Shown here: positions 14,433 to 22,454 of the stretch, one piece after another
How the letters are laid out: the number at the start of each line of letters is the position of its first letter
Numbering within the stretch: the stretch's first letter is position 1
Assembly: GCA_002336675.1 (NCBI GenBank)
Contig: DDEI01000040.1
Coordinates: 1-22,454 of the forward strand
Length of the DNA: 22,454 nt
Origin: Flavobacteriales bacterium UBA1958
GTDB lineage: Bacteria; Bacteroidota; Bacteroidia; Flavobacteriales_D; Sanyastnellaceae
Reading direction: 5' to 3'
Notes under the pieces: model-generated
Told to the model about the DNA's origin: nothing
The model's database searches: none
What the model saw: the letters and a program-made list of their open reading frames with translations, nothing else
Translations under genes and position numbers: made by a program

Positions 14433-15647
14433 ATGAAACAACATTATGATATAGCTATAGTAGGAGGAGGAATCATAGGAGCGGCCACGTTCTTTAAACT
14501 TTCAGAGAGGTTCCCTAATAAGAGTATCGTGCTCATAGAAAAAGAAAAAGTACTGGCAGGTCACCAAACCGGAAATAATAGTGGGGTGATTCATTCTGGA
14601 CTTTACTATACACCTGGCTCACTAAAAGCGGTGAATTGTATCCAAGGCAGAAGAGAGTTAGTGAAATTTTCCCAAGAGCATAAAGTGGCTCATGAAGTCT
14701 GCGGAAAAGTAGTAGTAGCTACCGAAGAATGGGAGCTTCCCCAAATGGAGAAAATCTACCAAACAGGACTTCAAAATGAAATTGAAGACATGGAAAAAAT
14801 CACAGCAGACCAAGTTCGTGAAATAGAACCAAACTGCAATTCAATTGGAGGAATAAGAGTAGGCTGTACGGGAATTATAGACTATGGAGGAGCCACTGAA
14901 AAGATGACCGATTTGGCCCTAGCCGCCAATCAATCCAACGCCTTAAAACTGGGAGAGGAGGTACTTAATTTCACGAAAAATGCAGAATTCACAACTATAC
15001 AAACGAGTAAATCTGTTTATAGCTGTGGTAAATTAATAGTTTGCGGCGGTCTTCAAGCCGATAGATTGGCTAGAAAAGATGACGTGAAGCTTAAGGAGAA
15101 AGTAGTGGGTTTTAGAGGTGATTACTATGAATTAACTGATCAAGCGAAGCATAAAGTGAAGCACCTTATCTATCCTGTCCCTAATCCCGATTTTCCGTTC
15201 TTAGGTGTTCATTTTACACGAATGACTAACGGAGAAATAGAGTGCGGACCAAATGCGGTATTCACTTTTAAAAGAGAAGGATATGGAAAAACTGACTTTA
15301 GTTTAAAAGATACTGCAGATGCACTAAGTTATCCTGGAACATGGAAACTTTTCATGAAAAATATGAAATTTGGAATCAACGAATACAGAAGAGCCTTTAG
15401 TAAAAAGTTGTTTCTAGAAACATTGCAGCGCATGGTTCCCTCTCTTACCATGGATGACATTAGACCAGGAAGAGCGGGGGTAAGAGCACTTCTTCTGGGT
15501 CAAAACGGAGACACTAGGGATGACTTTAGAATAGAGTACACCAATCATTCTATTCATGTTTTAAACGCACCCTCTCCTGCAGCTACGGCATCTTTAGCCA
15601 TAGGGTCTCAGATAGCAGACATGGCTCAAAAGCACTTTGGCTACTAG
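14433..15647 (+). CDS. lhgO: L-2-hydroxyglutarate oxidase/dehydrogenase
   Basis: FAD enzyme that oxidises L-2-hydroxyglutarate to 2-oxoglutarate, passing electrons to the membrane quinone pool or oxygen. The 404-residue product starts with the FAD-binding loop DIAIVGGGIIGAATF (GxGxxG type) and the acidic end of strand 2 (VLIEKE). The family segment HQTGNNSGVIHSGLYY follows (about 44-59), and the C-terminal FAD loop is PGRAGVRALL with SPAATASLAIG at the end. Length matches the family. L-2-hydroxyglutarate comes from lysine/glutarate breakdown or from side reactions of dehydrogenases, and the enzyme may simply be metabolite repair here. Divergent from the MFS gene. Confidence 0.93.
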   Translation: MKQHYDIAIVGGGIIGAATFFKLSERFPNKSIVLIEKEKVLAGHQTGNNSGVIHSGLYYTPGSLKAVNCIQGRRELVKFSQEHKVAHEVCGKVVVATEEWELPQMEKIYQTGLQNEIEDMEKITADQVREIEPNCNSIGGIRVGCTGIIDYGGATEKMTDLALAANQSNALKLGEEVLNFTKNAEFTTIQTSKSVYSCGKLIVCGGLQADRLARKDDVKLKEKVVGFRGDYYELTDQAKHKVKHLIYPVPNPDFPFLGVHFTRMTNGEIECGPNAVFTFKREGYGKTDFSLKDTADALSYPGTWKLFMKNMKFGINEYRRAFSKKLFLETLQRMVPSLTMDDIRPGRAGVRALLLGQNGDTRDDFRIEYTNHSIHVLNAPSPAATASLAIGSQIADMAQKHFGY

Positions 15648-15943
15648 CCAATTTCTTTTCTAACCATAGCTATTAGTAATGATTGGCTCTGAAACCGCAG
15701 AAAACTTGAACTAGAAACTAAACTACAAGGAGATAACTGTTTACTGCTCGATAAAAAATAAAAAGGAAAAAAAGAAGTCGTTATAGAGCTACTTTTTCTT
15801 TTCAGTACAACAGCTTAAATCATGGAACAACCAAGAGAAGGCTAAAATGATCAAAAAGGAAAAAGATTTCCGTAGTCAACAAATACAATAAATAGCGCTC
15901 GCACCCGATTCAAACTCTACAAATGGGACTGCAAAATATAGGT
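15648..15943. other. 296-bp gap between convergent lhgO and the CBS-like gene
   Basis: No convincing gene. AGCCAAT (15646-15652) and ATTGGCT (15682-15688) form a stem with a long loop just after lhgO. A run of A/G followed by CTTTTTCTTTT near 15760-15800 could form a weak hairpin. One plus frame stays open for 33 codons to 15891 but is lysine-rich and has no good start. At 15898-15920 the minus strand reads GTTTGAATCGGG, like a tRNA T-loop, without the rest of a cloverleaf. Confidence 0.4.
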
Positions 15944-16927
15944 TTAGTCTATAAACCCTTGCTCTCGCATCCATTCATCATTATAGACTTTACCTACGTA
16001 TCTACTTCCGTGATCGTGGAATAATACTACAGTAATGGAATCTTCCGTAAGCTGATCTTTCATTTGACGAATTACCTGAAATGCTGATCCACATGAATAA
16101 CCTAATAGTAATCCTTCTTTTAAAGCCAGTTCTCTAGCTACTAGAGCACCCTCTTTATCAGTTACTTTTTCGAAGTGATCTATTAAATCGAAATCTACAT
16201 TTTTAGGAAGAATATCTTCCCCTATACCCTCAGTGATGTATGAATGAATTTCATTCTCATCGAAAATTCCAGTCTCGTGGTATTTCTTAAAAACAGATCC
16301 GTATGTATCGCCTCCCCAAAGTTTCACCTCAGGGTTTTGCTCTTTTAAATACTGACCTACACCTGAAATAGTCCCTCCAGTTCCTACCCCGACTACAAAA
16401 TGAGTTATTTTTCCATCTGTTTGGTCCCAAATTTCTGGACCAGTAGTTAAGTAATGAGCCTTTCTATTAGAAAGATTATCATACTGAAATGGATAAAATG
16501 AATTAGGAATTTCATTGGCTAATCTTGTAGCCACGCTATAATAACTTTCGGGATGATCTGCTTCTACATTCGTAGGACACACTTTTACATCTGCTCCCAT
16601 GGCTCTTAAAATATCTATTTTCTCTTTACTCTGCTTATCACTCATAGTACAGATAAGCTTGTACCCTTTAACACATGCAGCTAATGCTAACCCCATACCT
16701 GTGTTACCAGAAGTACATTCTATAATAGTTCCTCCCGGCTTTATTTTTCCCGCTTTTTCCGCATCTTCTAACATCTGCAAAGCCATTCTATCCTTGGTAG
16801 AATGTCCAGGATTAAAATATTCCACTTTAGCCCAAACTTCACCTGGAATATCCTTGGCTATATTATTTAATCTTATCAATGGAGTATTACCTATAGATCC
16901 TAGAATGTTATCATAAACGCGTTTCAT
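15944..16927 (-). CDS. PLP-dependent cysteine synthase/cystathionine beta-synthase family enzyme
   Basis: Fold-type II PLP enzyme of sulphur amino-acid metabolism, 327 residues, cytoplasmic. Landmarks: GSIGNTPLIRL (10-20), the PLP lysine K45 in GHSTKDRM, the substrate loop TSGNTG (72-77), the phosphate loop GVGTGGT (180-186) and GYSCGSAF near 276-283. The segment EGIGEDILPKN resembles cystathionine beta-synthases more than CysK, but there is no haem-binding extension and no C-terminal CBS (Bateman) domains. So it could join serine with sulphide or homocysteine; the exact reaction is open. The ATG at 16927 has a -7 box 22 bp upstream. Downstream of the permease gene, with a 66-bp gap. Confidence 0.88.
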   Translation of the reverse strand: MKRVYDNILGSIGNTPLIRLNNIAKDIPGEVWAKVEYFNPGHSTKDRMALQMLEDAEKAGKIKPGGTIIECTSGNTGMGLALAACVKGYKLICTMSDKQSKEKIDILRAMGADVKVCPTNVEADHPESYYSVATRLANEIPNSFYPFQYDNLSNRKAHYLTTGPEIWDQTDGKITHFVVGVGTGGTISGVGQYLKEQNPEVKLWGGDTYGSVFKKYHETGIFDENEIHSYITEGIGEDILPKNVDFDLIDHFEKVTDKEGALVARELALKEGLLLGYSCGSAFQVIRQMKDQLTEDSITVVLFHDHGSRYVGKVYNDEWMREQGFID

Positions 16928-16948
16928 ATCTGTCTTTTTTTAGCGCAG

Positions 16949-16956
16949 CAAAAGTA
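16949..16956 (-). promoter_or_regulatory. Candidate -7 element for the CBS-like gene
   Basis: Minus strand reads TACTTTTG, an exact TAnnTTTG match, 22 bp before the ATG at 16927. It suggests the gene can be transcribed apart from the permease gene upstream. No proper -33 box. Confidence 0.4.
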
Positions 16957-16993
16957 CTCTTTTAGAAGTAACAATAGTTCAACAACCAAAGAG

Positions 16994-18508
16994 TTAGTCA
17001 AACTTAATGGCCCTTACAGGATCTATCTTAGAGACATATAATACTGGAAGAATCATAAATAAAATACAAATAACCAATGTTATAAGATTTATCTGACAGA
17101 CATAAGTCCAGTTTAAGTCAATCGGAACTTCATCTAAAATATATTTTTCAGGGTTTAACTTTACCAATCCAAATTTATCTTGAAGAATACAAAAGCCTAA
17201 GCCTAAAATATTCCCCACGATTAAACCGATTACAAGAATTCTGCCAGCAAGCACTATAAAAAGACCACTAAGCTTCGAAGTACTCGCGCCAAATGCCTTA
17301 AACAATCCTATCAAACTCGTTTTTTCTATGATGATTATCAAAATAGCACTAGCTATATTAATGATAGCGACGAATATCATAAGGATAATTATTATAATGA
17401 CATTTATATCCAGTGTAGCAAGCCAATTAAAGATCTCTGGAAACCGAGATAATATAGTATCACTTCGGTAGTAGTAAGGCAAAGAAAAAGTTAACGCGTC
17501 ATCCGCATTTAATATGGACTCATAGTCCGTGAGCAGCACTTCATATCCGCCACAGTATTCAGAATGAGTACCACCCGAACTAACCACTAATGGCAGCAAT
17601 CTAAGCGGGTCTTCACCGTCAACCGAAAACATAATTCTAGACGTATCTGGAATAGTTTCAAACCTATCTCTTACGATCAACTCTATTCTGGAAGTATCCT
17701 CGTAGCTCAAATAATGTGGCCCCGATCCACGCCATTTTATTTTATTCCATTCAAATTTTAAAAGTCCTTCACCCCCAAAGCCAAATCCTTCAAATTTCCA
17801 TCTGTTTTTCTCTTTTTCCTCCGTTACTTTTACTTGAGACTCTATACCCCACTTGCTTATTTTGGCCATTATATTTATAGGCACAAATACGAACTGTTCA
17901 TCGAACTCTATAAATCCAGAGTTATATATTCCTACCACTTTAAAAGTTCTAGGTTTTAAATCTTCCTGGTTAAGCACGAAATATACAGTCAACCTCTCTC
18001 CGACATTTATTCTTAGTCTTTTAGCTATAGTTTCGGAAAGCATTATGTGGTTCTTCACCTCTAATGAGTCTGCTGATAGAGTAGTCCCCTTTACTAATTT
18101 ATCATTGAAAAAAGTCCAATCAAAATCCGAAGAAACTCCTTTAATTATAGCTCCTTCTATGTCTTTTTTTGTTTCTAATATCCCCGGCTTTATCGCGAAT
18201 TTCTGGACATGCTTAACAGAACTTATTTTTTGGATTTCACTGACAAGTGAATCATTAATTAACATTGGAACGGACTCTTTGCTCTGAGCTCCAGAGTTTT
18301 GACTTATCTGCACATGAGAACCGAAACCAACAACTTTATCTCTAACCTCATTCTGAAAACCTATTACTATAGCTATACTTATAAGCATCACTGCTATACC
18401 AAGAGCCACGGCTCCTGTAGCTATATGAATAATAGGCCGTGAAAAGCCTTTTTTAAAGCCCTTTCCTGAGCTAATTCGTTTTGATATGTACCAGTAAAAG
18501 TTCGTCAT
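16994..18508 (-). CDS. LolC/E- or FtsX-type ABC transporter permease
   Basis: Inner-membrane permease of 504 residues of the type that extracts lipoproteins or acts in mechanotransmission. Four transmembrane helices are visible: about 28-52, 369-395, 412-443 and 467-492. The large periplasmic domain lies between the first two. The C-terminal half has the family pattern EKTSLIGLFKAFGAS and ends KIDPVRAIKFD. LolE-like proteins usually have about 400-415 residues; the excess is about 95 residues in the periplasmic domain (roughly 217-317, Lys/Trp/Gly-rich with a central IELIVRDRF). No ATPase gene is adjacent, so the partner is encoded elsewhere. ATG at 18508. Confidence 0.82.
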   Translation of the reverse strand: MTNFYWYISKRISSGKGFKKGFSRPIIHIATGAVALGIAVMLISIAIVIGFQNEVRDKVVGFGSHVQISQNSGAQSKESVPMLINDSLVSEIQKISSVKHVQKFAIKPGILETKKDIEGAIIKGVSSDFDWTFFNDKLVKGTTLSADSLEVKNHIMLSETIAKRLRINVGERLTVYFVLNQEDLKPRTFKVVGIYNSGFIEFDEQFVFVPINIMAKISKWGIESQVKVTEEKEKNRWKFEGFGFGGEGLLKFEWNKIKWRGSGPHYLSYEDTSRIELIVRDRFETIPDTSRIMFSVDGEDPLRLLPLVVSSGGTHSEYCGGYEVLLTDYESILNADDALTFSLPYYYRSDTILSRFPEIFNWLATLDINVIIIIILMIFVAIINIASAILIIIIEKTSLIGLFKAFGASTSKLSGLFIVLAGRILVIGLIVGNILGLGFCILQDKFGLVKLNPEKYILDEVPIDLNWTYVCQINLITLVICILFMILPVLYVSKIDPVRAIKFD

Positions 18509-18521
18509 ATAAAGTCATCTA

Positions 18522-18529
18522 CAAAAATA
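18522..18529 (-). promoter_or_regulatory. Candidate -7 element for the permease gene
   Basis: Minus strand reads TATTTTTG, an exact TAnnTTTG match, 13 bp before the ATG at 18508; the transcript would be nearly leaderless. No -33 box. Confidence 0.35.
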
Positions 18530-18709
18530 AGCCAAGCTGCTTTAGAATAGCTACTTCTCGATGTATCTCTCGAGATTTGACAAAAATCGACACAGCTAAG
18601 CTATAGTCAACAACATTTTATTCAAAGAGAATTCAAATTCTAGCTTATTGGTTAGAAACATTTTTAATCTTTGAAGAAAGCTGATACGGTTTTTGTAATA
18701 TACGCTATC

Positions 18710-19951
18710 ATGAAATTCATCTTATACACTATTTCTCTTCTCGTTCTTTCATGCGCCCTGAAGGTGGATACTGATTCTACTGCAGTTTTGGAACTTAAAA
18801 ATGACCCCGCGCACATTCAACAAATAGAAAATTGCTTAATGCCACTTTCAGAAAATTTTAAAACTGGTGCAGACCAGATAATAACAGTATTAGAGCTACT
18901 CAGAGATAAAAATGTAGGCGTAGTCGGCAACCCTTCCTCACAGATAAATGGTGTTCATCTAGTGGATACTTTAATGGCCCATGGAATAGCATTGCAGCGC
19001 ATATTCTGCCCTGAGCATGGGTTTAGAGGAGAGGGAGCTGCGGGGGAAAAAATTAATAACTCTCAAGATGAGAAAACAGGGCTTCCTATTATTTCGCTCT
19101 ATGGGGGAAATAAAAAACCCTCATTAGAATTACTTAAAGATTTAGATGTACTCGTTTTTGACATTCAAGATGTAGGAGCTCGGTTCTACACATATATCTC
19201 TACTCTGCATTACATTATGGAGGCAGCAGCTGAAGCTGGGATAAAAGTACTGGTATTAGATAGACCGAACCCGAATGCACATGTAATAGATGGGCCTATT
19301 CTAAATACTGATTTCAAATCATTTATAGGAATGCATGCCGTTCCAGTCTGTCACGGAATGACGATCGGGGAGTATGCTCTTATGATCAACGGAGAAGGGT
19401 GGTTGAAGAAAAGCCTCTCATGTGATTTGAAAATTATTTCATGCTTAGAATATACTCATTCTACTAGGTATTTTTTACCAGTAAAGCCAAGTCCCAATTT
19501 ACCTAACTACAAAAGTGTAATTCTCTATCCTTCGCTGTGCTTTTTTGAAGGGACCTCAGTTAGTGTAGGGCGCGGAACAGATAATCCCTTTCAGGTTTAC
19601 GGCCATCCAAAACTTAGAGGAGACGGAACTTTTTTCACCCCAGAACCTCGAAAACAGGCTCCTTCACCAAAGCTAAAATACATAAAATGCAATGCTTATT
19701 CGTTTGATTATGAAGAAACTGAAAAATACATCTGCTCAGCAAAGCTCAATTTAAGTAGTCTATTAAAGGCTCATGAAATTATAGGTGAAAATTTTTTCAG
19801 TAGGCCTGAATTCTTCGATTTGCTGGCAGGAAGTGATGACTTAAGGAAACAAATTTTAGAAGGGAAAAATGAAGCACAAATAAGAGAATTATGGCACGAT
19901 GGACTTCAAGAGTTTAAAAAAACACGTTCGAAATACCTTCTATACCCTTAA
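18710..19951 (+). CDS. namZ: NamZ-like exo-beta-N-acetylmuramidase lipoprotein (DUF1343)
   Basis: Cell-wall recycling enzyme of 413 residues; characterised NamZ proteins release N-acetylmuramic acid from the non-reducing end of peptidoglycan fragments. Start set at ATG 18710, which gives a lipoprotein signal peptide with the Cys at residue 15 (LLVLSC); the open frame reaches a TTG at 18671. Family landmarks: VGVVGNPSSQ, FCPEHGFRGEGAAGE, LPIISLYG, VFDIQDVGARFYTY, LDRPNPN, GMTIGEYALMINGEGW, PSPNLP and FFEGTSVSVGRGTDNPF. All are in place, so it should be active. Divergent from the permease gene. Confidence 0.9.
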   Translation: MKFILYTISLLVLSCALKVDTDSTAVLELKNDPAHIQQIENCLMPLSENFKTGADQIITVLELLRDKNVGVVGNPSSQINGVHLVDTLMAHGIALQRIFCPEHGFRGEGAAGEKINNSQDEKTGLPIISLYGGNKKPSLELLKDLDVLVFDIQDVGARFYTYISTLHYIMEAAAEAGIKVLVLDRPNPNAHVIDGPILNTDFKSFIGMHAVPVCHGMTIGEYALMINGEGWLKKSLSCDLKIISCLEYTHSTRYFLPVKPSPNLPNYKSVILYPSLCFFEGTSVSVGRGTDNPFQVYGHPKLRGDGTFFTPEPRKQAPSPKLKYIKCNAYSFDYEETEKYICSAKLNLSSLLKAHEIIGENFFSRPEFFDLLAGSDDLRKQILEGKNEAQIRELWHDGLQEFKKTRSKYLLYP

Positions 19952-19966
19952 AAATAGGTAATTTCA

Positions 19967-19980
19967 CAATTTATAAATTG
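19967..19980. repeat. Perfect 14-bp palindrome
   Basis: CAATTTA/TAAATTG, 5 bp before the next gene's ATG. It lies where an operator would act, but it is all AT apart from the ends. Confidence 0.35.
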
Positions 19981-19985
19981 GACTT

Positions 19986-20555
19986 ATGTATAAGAGAATT
20001 CTCATTTTTTTAATCCTTGATGTGATGCTTTTCGCTTCTTGTAAAAAAGAAACTACACCTAACGATTTAACTTATATCTGTGAATGTGGAAGCTTATCTC
20101 TTGATGGCAATGAATACCAGCTTACTGATGCTCATTGGATAACTTTAGCAATTGATACAGATGATTTTGGGGTTGACGTTATTACGGGTAAAGACTATTA
20201 CACAACTACCAAAATAGAATTAGAAGGAGAAGAAGATCCTCATCATTTAAATATGAGAGTAGTTATTCCAGATCTAAATGAGGGGAATCTTATAGGCTCA
20301 AGTAATGTCAGACTCTTCCAAGCTCATCCAGATTCTAATAATGTTGCTTTTATAATAGAAGAGGTTAATTTCAATTCTCTTTCTCCTTCAACCAAATATG
20401 TAGTTACTGCTGGAGCCTTTCAATTGACTCAAGGCTCGATATCTGATGAAGTTACATTTCAATTAGATATCGCTCCTTCCATAGACGGAACAATTCCTTT
20501 GACAACCTCATCATATTTCAACGGTAGTTTTCTCGCTGATAAAGAAGAACTTTAA
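19986..20555 (+). CDS. Small lipoprotein of unknown function
   Basis: No family recognised. The 189-residue product has a lipoprotein signal peptide (MYKRILIFLILDVMLFASC, Cys 19) followed by KKE, charged residues of the sort used for surface export of lipoproteins in Bacteroidota. The mature part is acidic and mostly beta-strand-like, with a CEC pair at about 32-34 near the N terminus. It carries a run of short strands and one more conserved-looking turn (PHHLNMRVVIPDLNEG). It lies 34 bp after namZ, so cotranscription is possible, but the palindrome between them may give it its own control. Confidence 0.65.
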   Translation: MYKRILIFLILDVMLFASCKKETTPNDLTYICECGSLSLDGNEYQLTDAHWITLAIDTDDFGVDVITGKDYYTTTKIELEGEEDPHHLNMRVVIPDLNEGNLIGSSNVRLFQAHPDSNNVAFIIEEVNFNSLSPSTKYVVTAGAFQLTQGSISDEVTFQLDIAPSIDGTIPLTTSSYFNGSFLADKEEL

Positions 20556-20641
20556 TTCTCCTCTAAAGCTTTTTCTTTTAAATAATTCAATAGAAATGTA
20601 AGTTGAAAGTCTATATTTCTCTGAACATCATACTTATCCAT
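20552..20641 (-). pseudogene. Possible decayed minus-strand gene end
   Basis: A 29-codon frame (MDKYDVQRNIDFQLTFLLNY, then KEKALEEN and stop). Upstream the same frame continues past a single stop with YNVLDYDSFSFEVTKNKPNL, up to about 20740. Its composition is protein-like, and one stop codon breaks it. The overlap with a terminator-like hairpin and with two neighbouring genes argues against it, so confidence is low. Confidence 0.2.
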
Positions 20642-20646
20642 GTCTA

Positions 20647-20671
20647 CAAGTCATAAATTGGGCTTGTTTTT
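20647..20671 (+). terminator. Intrinsic terminator-like hairpin after the lipoprotein gene
   Basis: CAAGTC (20647-20652) pairs with GGCTTG (20661-20666), with one T-G pair and an 8-base loop, then TTTTT. It lies about 90 bp after the stop at 20555. Confidence 0.5.
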
Positions 20672-20715
20672 GGTAACCTCAAAAGAAAAACTGTCGTAAT
20701 CAAGCACATTATATC

Positions 20716-21099
20716 TTGAAAACCATTTTAAACATATCTTTCATGCTCATCATCAGCATTATTACTAATGATGTTAGCGCCCAAGATGAATACCTATCTC
20801 GTTCCTGGCCTAATGGGAATCCAATGGTACTGTATTTTCTAAAATCAGGAACTTCAGAAATTCTTAAAGAACAAGTATTCTATAGGAATGGTCAATTAGA
20901 CTATGAAGGAAGTTATGAGAATGGTTTAGAGCACGGCTTTTGGACTTATTATTGGGAAAACGGTTCAATGAAATCTCAAGAGTTTTATCAAAATGGTCTT
21001 GAAGAAGGCACTTTGTATGACTATGATAAATTAGGTGACAAGCACATGGAGTACATCTATAATAAAGGAGTATTAGTCAGCAAGACTTGTGTTAACTAA
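20716..21099 (+). CDS. Secreted MORN-repeat-variant protein
   Basis: A 127-residue exported protein with MORN_2-type repeats. Signal peptide: MKTILNISFMLIISIITNDV, then SAQ, cleaved before QDEY. The repeats, about 22 residues apart, are FYRNGQLDYEGSYENGLEHG, YYWENGSMKSQEFYQNGLEEG and DYDKLGDKHMEYIYNKG. Such proteins are often labelled YwqK-family antitoxin, but no toxin partner is visible here. The start is odd: the frame has no ATG before residue 10. The TTG at 20716 is the only start that keeps a complete signal peptide; the frame opens at 20677. A start mutated from ATG is possible. Confidence 0.7.
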   Translation: MKTILNISFMLIISIITNDVSAQDEYLSRSWPNGNPMVLYFLKSGTSEILKEQVFYRNGQLDYEGSYENGLEHGFWTYYWENGSMKSQEFYQNGLEEGTLYDYDKLGDKHMEYIYNKGVLVSKTCVN

Positions 21100-21262
21100 T
21101 AAGCTCAATAGAATATGCTGAGGCTGTAATTAGTTTACAGGGGCTTATGCTACTTTATATTACGATTACGCATCGACTGGAATCTAGTAATTTAGATATC
21201 TTACAAATAAAATCTGAAGCAAAAACTGAAAAACAAAACTAAAGACCGCTATAAATAAGTTA

Positions 21263-22454
21263 CTAAGAACACATACTCTTTCGTGGTGGGGCAAATTTTG
21301 TCAAGTTAATCCCTAAAACTGCACTCCTGTATTCTTCCATTGTAGGTGTCCTTCCAAGAATTGCAGAAAGAACTACGACCGGTGTTGAAGCCAATAGTGA
21401 CTCGCCTTTCTTGCGGGCTGAATCGGCAACTACACGCCCTTGAAAAAGACGGGTAGAAGTAGCCATAACAGTATCTCCTTTTTCAGCCTTTTCTTGGTTT
21501 CCCATACAAAGGTTACATCCAGGCCTTTCGAGATACATCATATTCTCATATTCTTTTCGAGCCAAATTCTTAGGAGCATTGTCGTTAAATTCAAAACCAG
21601 AATACTTCTGTAATACATCCCAATCACCTTCTTCTTTTAGTTCATCAATAATATTATAGGTAGGAGCTGCAACAACTAAAGGAGCATTAAATTTAACTTT
21701 ACCATGAATATTTTCAAGATTTCGAAGCATCTGAGCAAGTATCTTGAGATCTCCTTTATGAACCATACAGGATCCCACAAAGCCAAGGTCTACTTTTTTC
21801 TTTCCACCATAATGCGAGAGGGCTCGAATCGTGTCGTGAGTGTATCGCTTAGAAACGTCATCATTATTCACGTCAGGATCGGCAATCATAGGCTGCGAAA
21901 TAATATCTAAATCCACCTCAAACTCGGCAAAGTATTTCGCATTCGAATCAGGAGTTAATGGTGGTTTTTTTCCAGATCTTATCTCGGATATCCTTTGATT
22001 AGCCTTGTCAATAAGACCTTGAAGAACTTGCGGCGCATTGTCCATTCCCTTGTTAATCATGATCTGAATTCTGCCTTTAGCAATATCTAAAGATTCTATC
22101 AATGTTTCATCTTCAGAAATACAAATCGAAGCCTTTGCCTTCATTTCAGCAGTCCAGTCAGTAAATGTAAACGCCTTATCCGCCAATAGTGTACCAATGT
22201 GAACCTCAATAATTCGGCCCTGAAAAACATTTTCGCCGCCAAAATTGTCAAGCATTTGAGATTGTGTCGCATGAACCACATCGCGAAAATCCATGTGTTC
22301 CATCATTTCACCTTTAAAAGTGACTTTTACCGATTCAGGAATAGGCATTGAAGCCTCACCCGTAGCAAGTGCGAGGGCAACTGTTCCTGAGTCAGCACCA
22401 AAAGCGACACCTTTAGACATTCTAGTGTGAGAGTCTCCTCCAATTATAATTGCC
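21263..22454 (-). CDS. acnB: Aconitate hydratase 2/2-methylisocitrate dehydratase, C-terminal part (5' end outside the window)
   Basis: TCA-cycle enzyme that isomerises citrate and isocitrate; AcnB-type enzymes also hydrate 2-methylaconitate in the methylcitrate cycle. The visible ~396 residues begin AIIIGGDSHTRMSKGVAFGA, which carries the aconitase signature GGDSHT, so the Met at 22420 is internal and the gene runs off the window. The 4Fe-4S ligands are the Cys in GFVGSCMVHKG and the two in PGCNLCMGNQ. The end (SAILGRTPTMEEYRSAVLGI) matches AcnB rather than AcnA. No disruption is seen in this part. Convergent with the MORN gene, 163 bp between the stops. Confidence 0.95.
   Translation of the reverse strand, partial: AIIIGGDSHTRMSKGVAFGADSGTVALALATGEASMPIPESVKVTFKGEMMEHMDFRDVVHATQSQMLDNFGGENVFQGRIIEVHIGTLLADKAFTFTDWTAEMKAKASICISEDETLIESLDIAKGRIQIMINKGMDNAPQVLQGLIDKANQRISEIRSGKKPPLTPDSNAKYFAEFEVDLDIISQPMIADPDVNNDDVSKRYTHDTIRALSHYGGKKKVDLGFVGSCMVHKGDLKILAQMLRNLENIHGKVKFNAPLVVAAPTYNIIDELKEEGDWDVLQKYSGFEFNDNAPKNLARKEYENMMYLERPGCNLCMGNQEKAEKGDTVMATSTRLFQGRVVADSARKKGESLLASTPVVVLSAILGRTPTMEEYRSAVLGINLTKFAPPRKSMCS

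Noticed and set aside
15895..15930. tRNA-like 3' end on the minus strand (GTTTGAATC)
   Set aside because: The flanking bases do not form a T-stem, and no anticodon or acceptor stem is found.
18557..18574. CTCGA...TCGAG inverted repeat between the permease gene and namZ
   Set aside because: Arms of 5 bp with no promoter element next to them; not enough to call an operator.
20716..21099. Toxin-antitoxin pair (YwqK-family label)
   Set aside because: The protein is exported and no toxin-like partner is adjacent; MORN repeats alone do not show an antitoxin.

Overview
The window looks like a stretch of chromosome from a low-GC member of the Bacteroidota, most likely of the order Flavobacteriales. 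The pointers are: a tmRNA gene whose tag ends in YALAA; the absence of clear Shine-Dalgarno sequences; several start-proximal elements of the Bacteroidota -7 form TAnnTTTG; signal peptides ending in A-Q; and lineage-typical families (DUF5606 protein, TonB-like energy transducer, short AMP nucleosidase, AcnB-type aconitase). The genus cannot be told from the sequence alone.

Layout. 1-394: ssrA (tmRNA) on the minus strand, cut by two bases at its 3' end. 531-2511: an AlaDH/PNT-family dehydrogenase convergent with a TonB-like protein. 2704-5469: a small secreted Cys/Lys-rich protein behind a sigma-54-like promoter, then dnaX, then a convergent secreted Lys/Glu-rich protein. 5546-6347: an Hsp15-like S4 protein overlapping a GNAT acetyltransferase. 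6344-8987 (minus): a stand-alone HsdR_N-type nuclease domain, a DUF5606 protein and a PepF-like M3 peptidase in one probable operon. 9042-10834: AMP nucleosidase and holA, fused by a TAATG overlap. 10918-12114: an OmpA-domain outer-membrane protein.

12140-12961 is the accessory spot. An integron attC-like dyad (12163-12229) is followed by a truncated propeller lipoprotein joined out of frame to the C-terminal piece of a DUF1566 (Lcl_C) protein. 12988-15647: an Atg22/UMF1-like MFS transporter and lhgO, divergent around a symmetric element with a -7 box on each strand. 15944-18508 (minus): a LolE/FtsX-type permease with an enlarged periplasmic domain and a CBS-like PLP enzyme. 18710-21099: a NamZ-like lipoprotein, a small lipoprotein and a MORN-repeat secreted protein. 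21263-22454: the C-terminal part of acnB, cut by the window edge.

Most genes are housekeeping (ribosome rescue, DNA replication clamp loader, nucleotide, amino-acid and TCA metabolism) or cell-envelope functions. No complete defence island, prophage, CRISPR array or IS element is present. The best candidates for something undescribed are the attC-like site with its chimeric gene, the small Cys-rich protein under possible RpoN control, and the symmetric two-way promoter.
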